Of a stretch of 64,000 nt of DNA, positions 34,706-47,667 are shown piece after piece. The DNA comes from Rhabdophis nuchalis (Eukaryota; Chordata; Lepidosauria; Squamata; Natricidae), in assembly GCA_039707465.1 (NCBI GenBank), contig CM077645.1, positions 146,189,503 through 146,253,502 of the forward strand, given 5' to 3'. A program made the translations under genes and the position numbers. The notes beneath the pieces were generated by a model. It was not told where the DNA came from. It made no database searches and worked only from the letters and a program-made list of their open reading frames with translations. The first letter of the stretch is position 1. Every line of letters begins with the position of its first letter.

Positions 34706-35219
34706 TTTTAAAATAATAATTTTAATTATTTTTCATAAACACAAGTAGTACACATTTCACAGAAAACCACATTAAAAAGCCATCTTTCATTATGAGTTAC
34801 CAATTTTTAAGTATCTATTAATTTATCACCGATTTCTATAGGTTTCTTCAATAGTATCACTTATTTTTCATATGAATTATTACAATTCTTATATCTTGAC
34901 CCTAATCTTACTAGTTATTTTAACATCCTTTTATATGTAAAGTATGACCGTGTTAGTGGCATTTTATTTATAAAACCAATAAAGAAAGAAAAAAATAGAT
35001 TTAAAAAACAAAAGTCCAATCTAAATTGTATCCTTTAAAAAACATGCTAACCGGGCATTCACAAATTCTGTGCATCTCTAAAATAGTTATTATTCATAAG
35101 TAATCTCATTTTATAAATTATAAATCTAAGAATTTATCATATACCTTAATATCAATATCCCACAATTCTTATCAAGTATTTCAACATCGATCTATTTCTT
35201 CTTAAAAGTATCTTTAAAC
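34706..35219 (-). mobile_element. L1-like LINE 3' UTR with 14-bp TSD
   Basis: TCTTCTGATGTTTT occurs at 34692-34705 and again at 35220-35233. Between them lies sequence with a poly-T edge at the left (a poly-A tail on the minus strand). In its 3'-most 220 bp it is closely related to the plus-strand insert at 38809-39034 (AAGATATAAGAATTGTAATA shared). A long TSD and poly-A tail indicate L1-type retrotransposition. Confidence 0.82.
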
Positions 35220-35233
35220 TCTTCTGATGTTTT

Positions 35234-35966
35234 GATGCCCACACAAAGCTCTCTTGAGGAGGACAGAGTTCATTTCACCTCAGTAGGTGAGACCCAAGGA
35301 TAAAATTGCCGGAAAAGAGTTAAAAATTATCTCTCTGTGTAGTATGAAAACAATAATTATTATCAAGATTAGTGAAGGAATTTGTCATTCAGAACTGTGT
35401 TGAGGGGAGGGACTTCACTAGCAAATGCTCCATTCTATTTCAATCACTGCCAGTCAACGTGGCGATTTGTCAAGAGTATAATTAAAATGTTCAGTTTACC
35501 TTTTTCTTCAGCATGCTCAGAAAATAATATCATAGATTTGGAGATGATACATTGGCAGGAGAGAGGGAACAATTTGAAGACAATTGATGGAAGAAGAATT
35601 GTGAAGTTGTGTAATCCAGTTACACATATGACTCTCTTTAAAACAGCTTGTAGAATTGACACTGAAGTCCAGTATTCTCTGGCACCTATCATCATCATTA
35701 TCATCTTATGAAAATAGTGGCATGCTATATGTTACGTCTGTGGTGTGGGGAAGTATTAGGTGTACAATTGTTGGACTTTACAATTTATCAAAGTTTTAAA
35801 AGAAAAAGGTAGTGATAACTAGGGATGATTGAGGAAACAGTAGGGGCAGAATTGACACCAATGGTCTCATGCAATTCTTTGAATTCTACGTTTTTTTTTT
35901 AACAAAACATGGTTCTGAATAAACATGCCTGAGTTGGTATAACTAGGGTCACTGAAGAATCTAGAG
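35234..35966. other. Unassigned sequence
   Basis: No gene or repeat recognised. Confidence 0.4.
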
Positions 35967-36100
35967 CAGGGTTGTCAAACTCCCAACCTGCGGGCCAGAT
36001 GTGTCATGCGCTGGCCACACCCATGCCTGGTTTAGCAAAGGGGGAGGAGTCCTGATACGTCACGTGACAATGCCATGATGACGTGAGTTTGACACCTCTG
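35967..36100. mobile_element. hAT-type MITE
   Basis: CAGGGTTGTCAAACTC at the left and GAGTTTGACACCTCTG at the right. Flanks ATCTAGAG and ATCGAGAC match at 6 of 8. It is a different family from 2188 and contains CACGTGACAATG. Confidence 0.85.
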
Positions 36101-37065
36101 ATCGAGACTACATTAAACAAAAAGACCAAGACAAAACAAAATTTCAGTATGATAATATGAAAGGAAGATATACTGTAGTAGCACAAATTTGTTTTGGGTG
36201 ATTGCTTGCTTTCTACTGTCCTCTCCAAGAAATAGGAGCCCTTAAAAGACCTGAGATGGCCATCAGTACAATGTTTCTATGGCCACAGTCCTAATCATAC
36301 ATACCTGAAGACACCAAGGACTTTGCAGCAATCTGAAACTAGTCTGGATCTCTTCTCTCCTTTGGCTCTGAAAGTTGAGAGGTGTGTATTTGTGTTTCTG
36401 GCTCATGCTGGTTTATCTAAAACTGAATCAAAACAGGTGGGTTTTTCTGCTTGTTGGCAGCCTGTTTTCCAATTAGTGGGAATGTTTGCCTCACCCTACC
36501 TCCTAGCTCCTGGACTAAATTAATCTTTCCTTCCACACCTACAAAGTTAGCACTCCACTCATGATACCTGCTGTTTATAAACAATTCTACCACAACCTCC
36601 ACCCGTATCCAATAAACTCAATTATGGTTGCCTCCTACTAGGAATATTGCCTTCTCGTAAAAGGTGCTGACATACTGTGAATGTGCTATTACAGCTCATG
36701 TGATAAGAGCGAGGGTGGCTTTGTGTCTTCGCGCCAACCACTCAGATTGCTCCCGAAAGAGGCACTCAGCATGTACTGAAAACATGGGGTGGGGCAGAAA
36801 ACAAGAGCAATCGATTTAATTCTGCTTTCATTGCAGGGTAGAGAATTGTGGTTTATGGATCTTTTCAATTGTTCCATAGGCAGAGGATGCTTGGATAGAT
36901 ACTAAGCACAAATCTATTTCTTCTGCAGTGCGAAATTTCTGTGTCAAGTGATTAATTTGTAGACCTCAGCAAGTAGGGAAAGATGCTCAAGGTGGCCAAA
37001 GCTGATCTTTAACAGGCACATCCAGCCCAATTTCTAAAACGTGGATTCAGGGGAATACTTTAAAG
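36101..37065. other. Unassigned sequence
   Basis: No gene or repeat recognised. Confidence 0.4.
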
Positions 37066-37131
37066 CAGGGGTCTCCAACCTTTGCAACTTTAAGTCTGAA
37101 GGACTTCAGCTCCCAGACTGCTCCAGCCCTG
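37066..37131. mobile_element. hAT-type MITE, 66 bp, internally deleted
   Basis: CAGGGGTCTCCAACC start; the right end is reduced to CAGCCCTG. Flanks CTTTAAAG (37058-37065) and CTTTAAAT (37132-37139) match at 7 of 8. Confidence 0.8.
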
Positions 37132-37139
37132 CTTTAAAT

Positions 37140-38581
37140 AGTTTACAGAGCCCTTGCAATTTACCTTCTCTTTATGCCATGTACAGCGCCCACTCTCACC
37201 CACTGGACTAGTTCCTGGGCCAAGGTTTTCTTCTTCTTCTTTTGTTTGGGGTTTTTGTGTGTGTGTGTGTGAAATTGGCAGAGCTCCACTGACTTGCACA
37301 GGCATCACAGCAAACTATTCCTAAGCCTTCATGCATAATTGTTGCATTAAGCTTGTCATCCAACTATTTGAACTGACAATTGCAATTGGCTTCTTGGAAA
37401 CAAGCTCATTTTATCTAAATGGCCAGTGGGAACACCCAGTTTGTGTTGGTTAAATGAGAATGCTGTTTGCATAGAGTTGCAGACTGACACTGAGCCACAG
37501 TAAAGAGCTTTCAGCTTAACCTTTGGTTTTCATATTCTAATGCAATTAAGCTTATGTGTAAACAAACAACTAAATTAAATCAGTAGTCTTCTGCAATGAT
37601 CATCCCTACTGTTTTCTCTCTTCTTCCTTGTATCGTCTTCCCTCCTGTGCCACTCCTGGATCTGCTCTGTACTTGTGCTATTAGCCTGTTTTAAGGGCTG
37701 AGTTGGTGTTTTTCTGGCTTAGTAGTGGTTTATTTGAAGCCAGAACAAAGCTGGATCAGTGTTTGTAATGTTATGGCTTGTACGTGGCTTATTTTCCAAC
37801 TGACTTTGCTCATACTTTATTCTTTTAATTTCTAGGCCATAAGCTCTCCAGTGCTCAGCATCTGCTGCAACCTAACTCAAGGAAGAATGCAACTTCATCT
37901 TAATTCTTGCTCCTCCATTTCACAATCCTTGCAACAACAACAAAAAAAACCTTTCCAGATCTCAGCATCATAAAGATGGATTGTGATTGTCAAAAATATG
38001 GGCAACTGGCAATGAAGGTTTGTTTTAAATCAGCTGTAGTTGATAATTTTTGTCAATTCCTTATTACAAAAAAAAATCCACATTAAAACAATTTCTTTAA
38101 CTTAAAATGAAGTCATGAAAGAACATTATAATTTAAATATTCTTTATTTTGATCATTGTGTTTTGAGTTTGATCATGATCCCAGGCTGACCTCATTGTGT
38201 AGTTCTTCTAAATTCTACACAGGGAATAAAAGAGGCCTGGGTTAAAAAAAAAATCTGGACTGAAGGCCACATTTGGTCTTTCAATGATACAACAGTAAAT
38301 TCTTGAGGCTCCTGAATTTAAGTAGCCTCCTGCAGCAAAGGTTAAGTTACTCTCACTTCCTGTATTTCTGCCTGAAAGGTTGTTCATTCAATTGGCCCAT
38401 CAAAATGAATGACAAATAGTCCCTAAGAGGCAGTACATAGTAAAACCTATTTTCAGGAGCTCCATCATGTGCAGAACTCCATATAATATTTATATAACAA
38501 CAAAATAAATTAATATTACAACTTATATAATCAGCGTCTATTTCAGTCATAAAGTAGTATTATCTCGTGCCTTCATAATTA
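37140..38581. other. Unassigned sequence
   Basis: Holds a short GT run at about 37255-37271. No gene or repeat recognised. Confidence 0.4.
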
Positions 38582-39198
38582 CAGGTAGTCCTCAACTTAT
38601 TGAGCCCAAAACTTCAGTTGTTAAGTGAGACATTTATTGAGTTCTGCCCCATTTTGCCCCTTTTTGGCATAATTGTTAAGTGAATCACTGCAGTTGTTAA
38701 ATTAGTAAGCCGATTGTTAAGTGAATCTGGCTTCCTCATTGATTTTGCTTGTCCGAAAATCGCAAAAAGAGGATCACATGGCCTTGGGACACAGAAGCAG
38801 TCAGAAGTTAAAATAATTAGTAAGATTATGGTTGAGATATAAGAATTGTAATAATCGACACGAAAAATAAGTGATAACATTGGAAGAAACTTATAGAAAC
38901 CTGTGATGAATTGATACATTATTAAAAATTGATAACTTGTTATGGGAATGGCTTTTTGATGGGTTTTCTTTCTTTGTGAAGTTTGTATTATTTGTGTTTA
39001 TGTTAAAAAAAAATTTAAAATTTTTTTTTAAAAAAGAAGCAGTCAGAAGTATGAACAAGTATGCCAAGCATCTGAATTTTGATAACATGAACATGAGGAT
39101 GGTCGTAACTGTGAACAATGGCCACAAATCACTTTTTTCAGTGGCATTGTAGCTTTGAAAGATGATTAAATGGACTGTTGTAAGTTGAGGACAACCAG
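38582..39198 (+). mobile_element. Inverted-repeat DNA element (GGTAGTCCTCAACTTA family) with an L1-like insert
   Basis: Starts CAGGTAGTCCTCAACTTAT and ends GTAAGTTGAGGACAACCAG, with TA outside each end. Body blocks match 17858. Interrupted at 38809-39034 by an L1-like insert flanked by a 16-bp duplication of the element's own sequence. Confidence 0.88.
38809..39034 (+). mobile_element. L1-like LINE 3' end with 16-bp TSD
   Basis: AGAAGCAGTCAGAAGT at 38793-38808 is repeated at 39035-39050. The insert ends in an A-rich tail and matches the 3' end of the element at 34706 in the opposite orientation. Non-coding. Confidence 0.85.
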
Positions 39199-40225
39199 TA
39201 AAACCTCATGGGCCTGCATCTACAAAGTGAAATTGTGTGTTAGTTAGATCAGTTATATAGCATTGGTTGATAGATCAATAGGGATAAATATAGATACCGG
39301 TATATATGGAAAAAATATAAAAATATATTTCCATGTAGATATATACTGTATGGGAAAAAATGACAAGGTAGCACTTGCCTATAAAATTGCCAGGAGTCAG
39401 ACATGAATGGATGGTTAAAACATATGGGAAAAAAATAGTTAAAATAATCTTAACAGTTAAGATTTTTTTTAAATTACCCATTAGAAGCACCTTTCCCACC
39501 AGAAAAAACATACAGCTGAGAATAAAGTCAATCTTTTTAAAATATATGTTAAAAGTAGAATTATTTGCCATGTCAAAAGACTAAGTATATTTTCCAGCTT
39601 GACTATGTTTCTACTCCTACTCTGATCCCATTGGGATGAGTTAGGTGTTTTCTAAAATCTCAACAATCCAGTCTTATGGGAAGCCAAAACGAAGTCTTGC
39701 ATCTTCATTGAAAAGCTTCCCACCACATTATTTAATCTTTTGAGAGATCATTTGAAGTTTGGAAGGGAACCATCCATTGTTTGTCTCAGTCGCATTTGGA
39801 GAACTCTGGTCTCTTGAAAAAGAAGGAAATTTAATTGCCTTTGAAAGCTGGCAGCAGAACAGGATGCAAGGAATGTTTTCGTTCTTTTGTAAAAGTCAAA
39901 TTACTATTTTGGTACATGGGAGACAGAAAGCCGTTTGGGAGGAGACAATCACCCATCTCTACTCCCTGGAATTAGGGGCTCTGACCCATCAGGCCAACCT
40001 ATCTGACCTACTGAGGGCCCTTTCCTTCAGCAAGACCTTGTTTTTTCCTTCAGTAGCAAAGAAGTGGGGAAGAGACAACATGACTCTGATGCAGCAGGAT
40101 GGGGTCTCTTCGCTCATAACTTGTCCTGCCCTTTTGAGGGGAGAAGGTAGGGTGGAGGCAACACTTCCTTTCAAAGCCTTGTCCCTGAGGTCAAGGAATT
40201 TGCTGAGGGAAGGCAGGAGCTGCTT
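39199..40225. other. Unassigned sequence
   Basis: The upstream half of a 252-codon frame (39759-40224) shows no family resemblance; only its end is LINE-derived. Confidence 0.4.
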
Positions 40226-40716
40226 CAAGGTGTTAGTCATCATCTTCAAAGCGCTCCATGGCTCGGGACCTAGCTATCTGCGGGAACGGATCCTGCCCCA
40301 TACATCCTCACGGCCGATTCGCTCCCACAGAGAGGGACTTCTCCGGGTGCCATCCACTAGACTTTGTCAGCGGGCGACGCCCAGGGGAAGGGCCTTCTCT
40401 GTGGCGGGCCCAGCCCTCTGGAACGACCTTCCCCCCGATATTAGGACAACTACGGACCTCCGCTCCTTCCGTTTAAAATTAAAGACACATCTTTTTCGCC
40501 TGGCCGGCCTTGGGTAGTCTCTTTTAAGGTTAGGGGTTTTAGGGGTAGTTTTAGTTTATGGGTTTTTAGCGCAGGACTAATTTAATTCATTTTTAATTTT
40601 GTATTCTGTCTGTGGTTTTAACTGTATTTTTAATTGCCTGTGCCCCGCCTCGAGTCCCTTTGGGGAGAGAGAGCGGGATATAAAATTAAAATTATTATTA
40701 TTATTATTATTTCAAT
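40226..40716 (+). mobile_element. L2-like LINE 3' end with ORF2 C-terminus and ATT tail
   Basis: Codons 40226-40517 encode FKVLVIIFKALHGSGPSYLR, RSHREGLLRVPSTRLCQ, RGRAFSVAGPALWNDLPPD, ending LFRLAGLG. The 3' UTR has the CCCCGCCTCGAGTCCCTTTG block and seven ATT units. A clean example of the family consensus. The open frame extends upstream by chance into unrelated sequence. Confidence 0.9.
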
Positions 40717-41051
40717 TCATCACCTCTGCTATATTCTGGCAACTGGTAGGATGGCCTATCGGCAAGAAATCTTGGTCTTGTCAGTGCAATTTAAAACAAG
40801 GCCAATCCAATATTTGCGGCTGCAGCTGAACTAGCAATGAGTATGACAACCCCTCCACCATCAATACTATCACAAATAAAGGTAAACGGAGTTCAAAGTA
40901 GGTCAAGTAGGTTATTTTTGGCTCATCAGGCAGAAAAATCTTGAAAGTATTCCCCCCTCCCCTCGTTCACGCAAAGCGTTCAAAAGATGCTATGAATGCA
41001 AAGATCCATGCAGCATCCACGCAAAACAGTCTCAAAAGATGTCTGTGTCTA

Positions 41052-41307
41052 ACCTGTTTCCCTGAAAGTAAGCCCTCCCTGGATAATAAACCCAATTGGG
41101 CTTTTGAGCACATGTGCTAAAATAATACCTCCCCAGAAAATAAGCTCTCCCTGAAAACATTGCAACACAGCAGCAGCCATGAAATGACCATGCTCACTGC
41201 CTCCTGCACCACAAAATAATAAGACCTCCCCAAAAATAAGGTCAAGGGCTTATTTCAGAGGTCAAGAAAAATAAATAAGACCCTGTCTTATTTTTGGGGA
41301 AACATGG
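41052..41307. mobile_element. TA-flanked inverted-repeat MITE
   Basis: ACCTGTTTCCCTGAAAGTAAG-like left end and CTTATTTTTGGGGAAACATGG right end are inverted repeats with a few mismatches, each bordered by TA. Internal CCCCAAAAATAAGG blocks repeat the theme. A TA target suggests Tc1/mariner-type mobilisation. Confidence 0.75.
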
Positions 41308-42036
41308 TATATGCTTTAAAAAACTACTGTATTTCACCTATAAATCCTCTCTGATTGCAATGAAGAACAGAGAATGCTTACAGCCGGCATTGTTTTTTGT
41401 AAGAGGTACTGAGGTCTCAGCTCAGCCACGAGAGCTCAGTCACAAAACCTATTTTCCTATAGGGCAAAGAAAAGCTCTAGCTTGCAATAAAATTGCTTAG
41501 GATAGTTTTTCTCTCCCACTAGACTTGTCTTTTCTTTCTTTCCTTTTAAAGTGGCGGTGACATATGAGATAAAATCAGGGCTGTGATGGTGCAACAGATA
41601 GGAATCCCAAACTTTGGTTGCGGGCAAAGAAATAATATAAACAGCAGCAACACTTACTTGCGTGGGTGGCAATTAATCATACCAGTCAGTTTACCAGTAG
41701 AGTCAATTTTTTTTCCTCCTGATCTCTTAATCCCTTGGCAGGTTTTCTGGTTGTGCTTGTTGTTTGCAACAGTTCTTGACCTAGAGGACAGGTACGGTCC
41801 AGTGTGTTCAAAACAACCGCATTCTTTCTCCCAAATAAATGGTTAGTGATTGTTCTTGTTTTCCTTCTGTGAGTGTTGTCCATCATATTCCCTATACACG
41901 TGGCAGTTCCTTCACTAAATTCTCTGTTAAGACCAATGACATCTCTGCACTACAGCTTTCAATTGCTTGTGCATTATATTCTGGTTTTTGACTGTCATCG
42001 ATCATTAGTTGTTCATTTGTTGGCTTCTATGCATAT
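41308..42036. other. Unassigned sequence
   Basis: No gene or repeat recognised. Confidence 0.4.
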
Positions 42037-42864
<828 letters not shown>

Positions 42865-45800
42865 TAGTAACCCAACTGGAAATGAAATTCTTTCCCTGAT
42901 CGAAACCTTCTTCCATTTTGGCCCCAGTATCTGGAGCACAGGTAACACAACTCCCAACTGGTGGAGTGTCCTGCTTCTTTTCTTCTCCCAGCTTGGCAGA
43001 AAAGCAAGCACCAATTGGTTCCCTTTCTGTGAAAATGGGTTTTGAGGACTGGTAAGAATAACAGCAACAGAAAAAAAGGATCGCAGTTTTATAATTGTTC
43101 CTGTCACTTGGGCAAAAAGAGAAATTTGGTAGAATTCCCTAAAATGGAATGGGGAAGAAAGAACCACCCTTTTATTGCTCAGTTGTTGAAACTGAGACGG
43201 TAATCAGCATTTGTGTTTCTTGTTCCACTCTACAAGTTGTAACAGGCATACTAGACTATTCTGCTCGAACCAGTGGAGAAGGAAAAAGTGCACCAGAAAC
43301 ATGGACAGAAATTGCCTTCCAGTTGGCAAGGGACGGATTGAGGATGACATTATCCATTTCTGCCTCCCCAAATTGTAAGTAGCCCATCATCACACTGGTT
43401 AAGCAGAAAGGGTGGATTAACCACTAGCAGTCGGAGCTACAGAAACAGAGCTGCTACCCTTTATCTTCCATTTGCAGCTTCAGTGCCTCCAAAAAAAATG
43501 GCCTTTCCCCCCCCCCCCCGCCAGTCCAATCTTCTGCCTCTAGTTCACTCCTTGAAAGCATTTCAGTAAATGAAGTAGACCAGCAGCTCCCGAGGAGCCA
43601 AAAAAACAGGATATCCGAACAGAAAAATGAGCATAGTCTTCTCCCAGGCTTATTCTTCCTCCCCAATATTTCACCATAACAAGGATCAATATAGTGAACC
43701 CCACCAGAAAGAGGCATCTCCCAAAGGCTTCTGGGTATTTCACTGTGGATACAATGAAAAAGGTCATAGTCAGGCACACTGGAGTAGACTGGAGCATTTG
43801 AATCTCCATTCTCGTGCTCTAAAACTTTTTTCTGTCCTTCCAACTAGTTATTTTCCTAGAATGTTAATCATTGGCCCCATTTCCTTTTGGGAACAATTGT
43901 TACACGGAAGTGTCAGTCTCCCTCTTCACTCTCTGTAAAAGCCTGCTTGCAGTACAAAACCAACATGGCTGTAACGACGAATGAGAAAAGCAATTATTGT
44001 TCCATGAATGGAAAAAGAGTGTAGAGGAAATAGGAGACTGTAGGCACAACCTTGAAATTACAATTACCTTGATTAAATGTTTGCCCTTGAAAGACATCAG
44101 TATGGAATTGGTTTATTGTTGTTCTGTAGGGCTCCCTGTCTGGATAGGAAAACATCCTAGCTTAAATTAAATAGGGAGGTATGCATGTTGCAAGGTTTTC
44201 AATGGCCAGCAAGTCCAAAATCATCAAACCACAGGTAGCTGCCTGTTTCGTGACACCAAGGGCATTTTATTCCTTTTAATATTCAAGGTAGCAAGTGACT
44301 TTCAGACCCGCAACATACAGGAAAGTAGCTTTTACTGTCTTCAATAACAACATATTTTGAATGTGCTTCAGAGAGAGCCGTTTTTCCCTCTTGGTTTGGT
44401 ACTCATTTAATAACTGCCAGCTAGAAAATAGAACCTGGACCTTGGCCTCTTTAATGAATACATTCAATGAACTTCCATTCCATATGGTGGTCCTTGGCAC
44501 AGAGAATAGATTTTATTCCATTAGTTTAGCACTCAGGTGTTCAGTGTTAAATAGAGGAAGAAAAGTCCTGGGAAGAAGGGGCACTTATTGCCTCAACCCC
44601 AGTTCCAATGGCTTTGCTTTCAGCTTGGGTGTTGAATTACTTATGATAAAGTCAACCTTGTCAGAGAAATCATGAAGTGTTAATGGGATTTTTATTGAGG
44701 AAAGTGTAGGCCTTCGATGTTTAAAGACATTCTGAGGAGAATATGTACAACTGTAGGGAAATTAAAATGGTAAAGGTGAATATGAAGGTGAGCCCTGATA
44801 TCTATATTATCTGTTCAGAAATACTGAAGCCAATAATGCTATGAAAGTCTGTCATTATTTAGATCAGAATACCAGTGTTGATTAAATGCAGGCCGCCTAT
44901 CTTTCTTGTAACTTGTTATCATCTTTCAGATGAAGCCCATTATGTAAGGTTATCATTCAGAGCTTTCTATCTAATAAAGACTTGTTCTTCGCTGAATCCC
45001 ACAAAACGTACAGAGCTGTAGAGTGGCTCCTTTTCAGTTCTCCTCTACAATTTGAAAATAGTTCTACTCCATGGTGCTGATTGGGAATTTGGATGTTTCA
45101 TAAATGTTTTAACCTGAACAATATCTAAACAAAGGAAGGAAGATCTTAGATATTTAAAATACTTTCCTTGTATGATCTACAATTGTTTTAAGATTACATA
45201 TATGCTAAGTGCATATATATCAGGCACTGATATACCCCCTGATATATAATGGAATAATGAATTCATGCGGCAGTAAATAATATGAGAATAGCCCTCTTAG
45301 GAATTAAGAAAATGGACTTGATGACATATGAAAGATAACATCGGATGATATATTTTCAGAATGACATTGGGGGAATTCTGAATTTTATTTATCGTATTGA
45401 CTTATTTTATAGTGGAGCAATCATTCCCTTGTTCCTAACCATGAGATAATCTACAAATGCCAAGGAAACACAAGGGAGTTGATTTATGTTTTCTTTCTAA
45501 TTGTCTTCCTTTGTAATTGTGTCATGTTATGAAGAAACATTGTGATGTCCCTATATATTTAACTATATTATTTAAAACATTCATATTAAAAGTAAAGCAA
45601 CACCGTTCAGGTAGATTAGAATATTTTTTCCTCTGGCAAACTTGTTTTCCCAGGATCATCCAGTTTTTTTTGGAAAGGAGAAGCGATGACTTATCTTTTT
45701 TCATCAGTCCCTCCCATTTCCCAGCAAGGTCTGATGCACACCATCAATCACAGATGTATTTGGTAGCCTTACTGGACCACTTCCATAATTTCCATTTGTA

Positions 45801-45896
45801 ATCTCAGATAAATATGACTTAATTCAGGATACTGTCTGGCAGTTTGGTTGTTTCACAAATAATCATGTTTATATAAAGCTAGCTTGATTTCCAGTG
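42865..45896. other. Unassigned 3-kb sequence
   Basis: No gene or repeat recognised. Frames of up to 129 codons (43454-43843 minus) show no family features. This is one of the longest stretches free of recognisable repeats. Confidence 0.4.
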
Positions 45897-45898
45897 TA

Positions 45899-47665
45899 CC
45901 GTATTTTTCAGAGTATAAGACGCACTGGAGTATAAGACGCACCAAGGTTTTGAAGAGGCAAATTACAAAAAAAAGTAGGCAGATAGGTAGGGAGAGGGAG
46001 AGAGAGGGAGAGAAAGAAAGAGAAATACAGTAGGTAGGTAGATAAAGGGATAGAGAAAGAGAGAAATAGAGAGAAATACTGTAGGTAGGTAGGGAGGGAG
46101 AGAGTAGGTAGGTAAAGGGATATAGAGAGAGAGAAATAGAGAGGGAGAGATACAGTAGGTAGGTAGGGAGAGAGAGTGTCTGTGTAGGTAGGTAGGTAAA
46201 GGGGGAGGGAGAGAAATACAGTAGGTATGTAGGGGGAGAGGGAGAATATGTGTGTGTAGGTAGGATAGAGAGAGAGAAATAGAAAGAGAGAGAGAAACAG
46301 TAGGGAGGGAGGGAGAGAGAGAGTGAATGTGTGTGTGTAGGTAGGCAGGCAGGTAGAAGGATAGAGAGAGAAATAGAGAGAGAGAAATACAGTAGGTAGG
46401 TAGGGCAAGAGAGTGTGTAGGTAGGTAGGTAGGTAGAAGGAGAGAGAGAGAGAGAAATACAGTAGGTAGAGAGGGAGATGGAGAGAGTGTTTGTGTAGGT
46501 AGGTAGGTAGGTAGAAGGATAGAGAGAGAGAAATAGAGAGAGAGAGAAATACAGTAGGTAGAGAGGGAGAGAGAAAGTGTGTGTAGGTAGGTAGGTAGAA
46601 GGATAGAGAGAGAGAAATAGAGAGAGAAATACAGTAGGGAGTGAGGGAGAGAGAGTGTGTGTGCATGTAGGTAGGTAGGTAGATGGATAGAGAGAGAGAA
46701 ATAGAGAGAGAGAGAAATGCAGTAGGTAGGTAGGACAAGAGAGTGTGTAGGTATGTAGGTAGGTAGAAGGATAGAGAGAGAGAGAAATACAGTAGGTAGA
46801 GAGGGAGAGGGAGAGAGTGTTTGTGTAGGTAGGTAGGTAGAAGGATAGAGATAGAGAAATAGAGAGAGAGAGAAATACAGTAGGGAGAGAGGGAGAGAGA
46901 AAGTGTGTGTGTAGGTAGGTAGGTAGAAGGATAGAGAGAGAGAAATAGAGAGAGAAATACAGTAGGGAGTGAGGGAGAGAGAGTGTGTGTGCGTGTAGGT
47001 AGGTAGGTAGATGGATAGAGAGAGAGAAATAGAGAGAGAGAGAAATACAGTAAGTAGGGAGAGAGGGAGAGAGATTAGGTAGGTCGGTTGAAGTTTCCAG
47101 GTGTATTTATCCATGTCCTGGAGAAGGAAATCACTGACAAGCCTTAAGACTTTGTTTCTGCTGGCACAGAAACAGTTAAAGAGCCTTCCGAAAGGTGGAG
47201 GGGGGGTTTGAGGTTGCACTCAAACCTCTCCAAAACAGCCCATTTCTCGTGAAAATGGGGCTGTTTTTTGTCAAATAAAAAGCATAACTAGCCTTGGGGG
47301 GGGGGGCTTGCAGAGTGCTCCTGGGAAGTGGGGGTGGGTGTCAAAAATGAGCAAAAAATGTGCCCCATTTATCACGAAAATGGGCCATTTTTGTGTCAAA
47401 TAAATTGCATGCATAGCCCTATGGAGGCTTATAGAGTGCTGCTGGGGTTGGGGGAGGGGGAAACGGCCCGTTTGAGCCTAATTTCTGCCCTCCCCAGCCC
47501 CCATGAGCTCTCTGGAAGCCTCCATAAAACTAGGCACAGCCAGTTGGTGAAGGAGGCAGGGTTCCAGGAGGCAAAAAAATGCTGTATTCAATGTATAAGA
47601 TGCACCCAGATTTTCAGCCTCTTTTTAGAGGAAAAAAGGTGCATCTTATACTCTGAAAAATACGG
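45899..47665. mobile_element. TA-flanked inverted-repeat DNA element with internal array
   Basis: Left end CCGTATTTTTCAGAGTATAA and the inverted right end TTATACTCTGAAAAATACGG agree over ~27 bp with one mismatch and are bordered by TA on both sides. About 50 bp inside the left end a 1.1-kb GA/TAGG array begins. The right half (47170-47600) has two similar blocks containing CGAAAATGGGCC-like motifs. No transposase. The TA target suggests Tc1/mariner-type mobilisation. Confidence 0.85.
45970..47095 (+). repeat. GA/GT/TAGG-rich array with ~90-140 bp higher-order units
   Basis: Alternating blocks of GTAGGTAGGTAG, AAGGATAGAGAGAGAG, GAAATACAGTAGG and GTGTGTGTAGG recur roughly a dozen times. Two longer segments, around 46570-46740 and 46880-47050, are near-duplicates of each other. 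The long minus-strand frames across it (Leu, Ser, Tyr, Pro, Thr-rich) are artefacts. Confidence 0.95.
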
Positions 47666-47667
47666 TA

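Noticed and set aside
39759..40224. N-terminal half of a 252-codon plus frame as a host exon
   Set aside because: Only the end is LINE sequence; the upstream part has no resemblance to a protein and is open by chance.
45908..47219. Minus-strand frames of 276 and 418 codons
   Set aside because: They are translations of the GA/TAGG array (Leu, Ser, Tyr, Pro, Thr repeats) with no domain or non-repetitive core.
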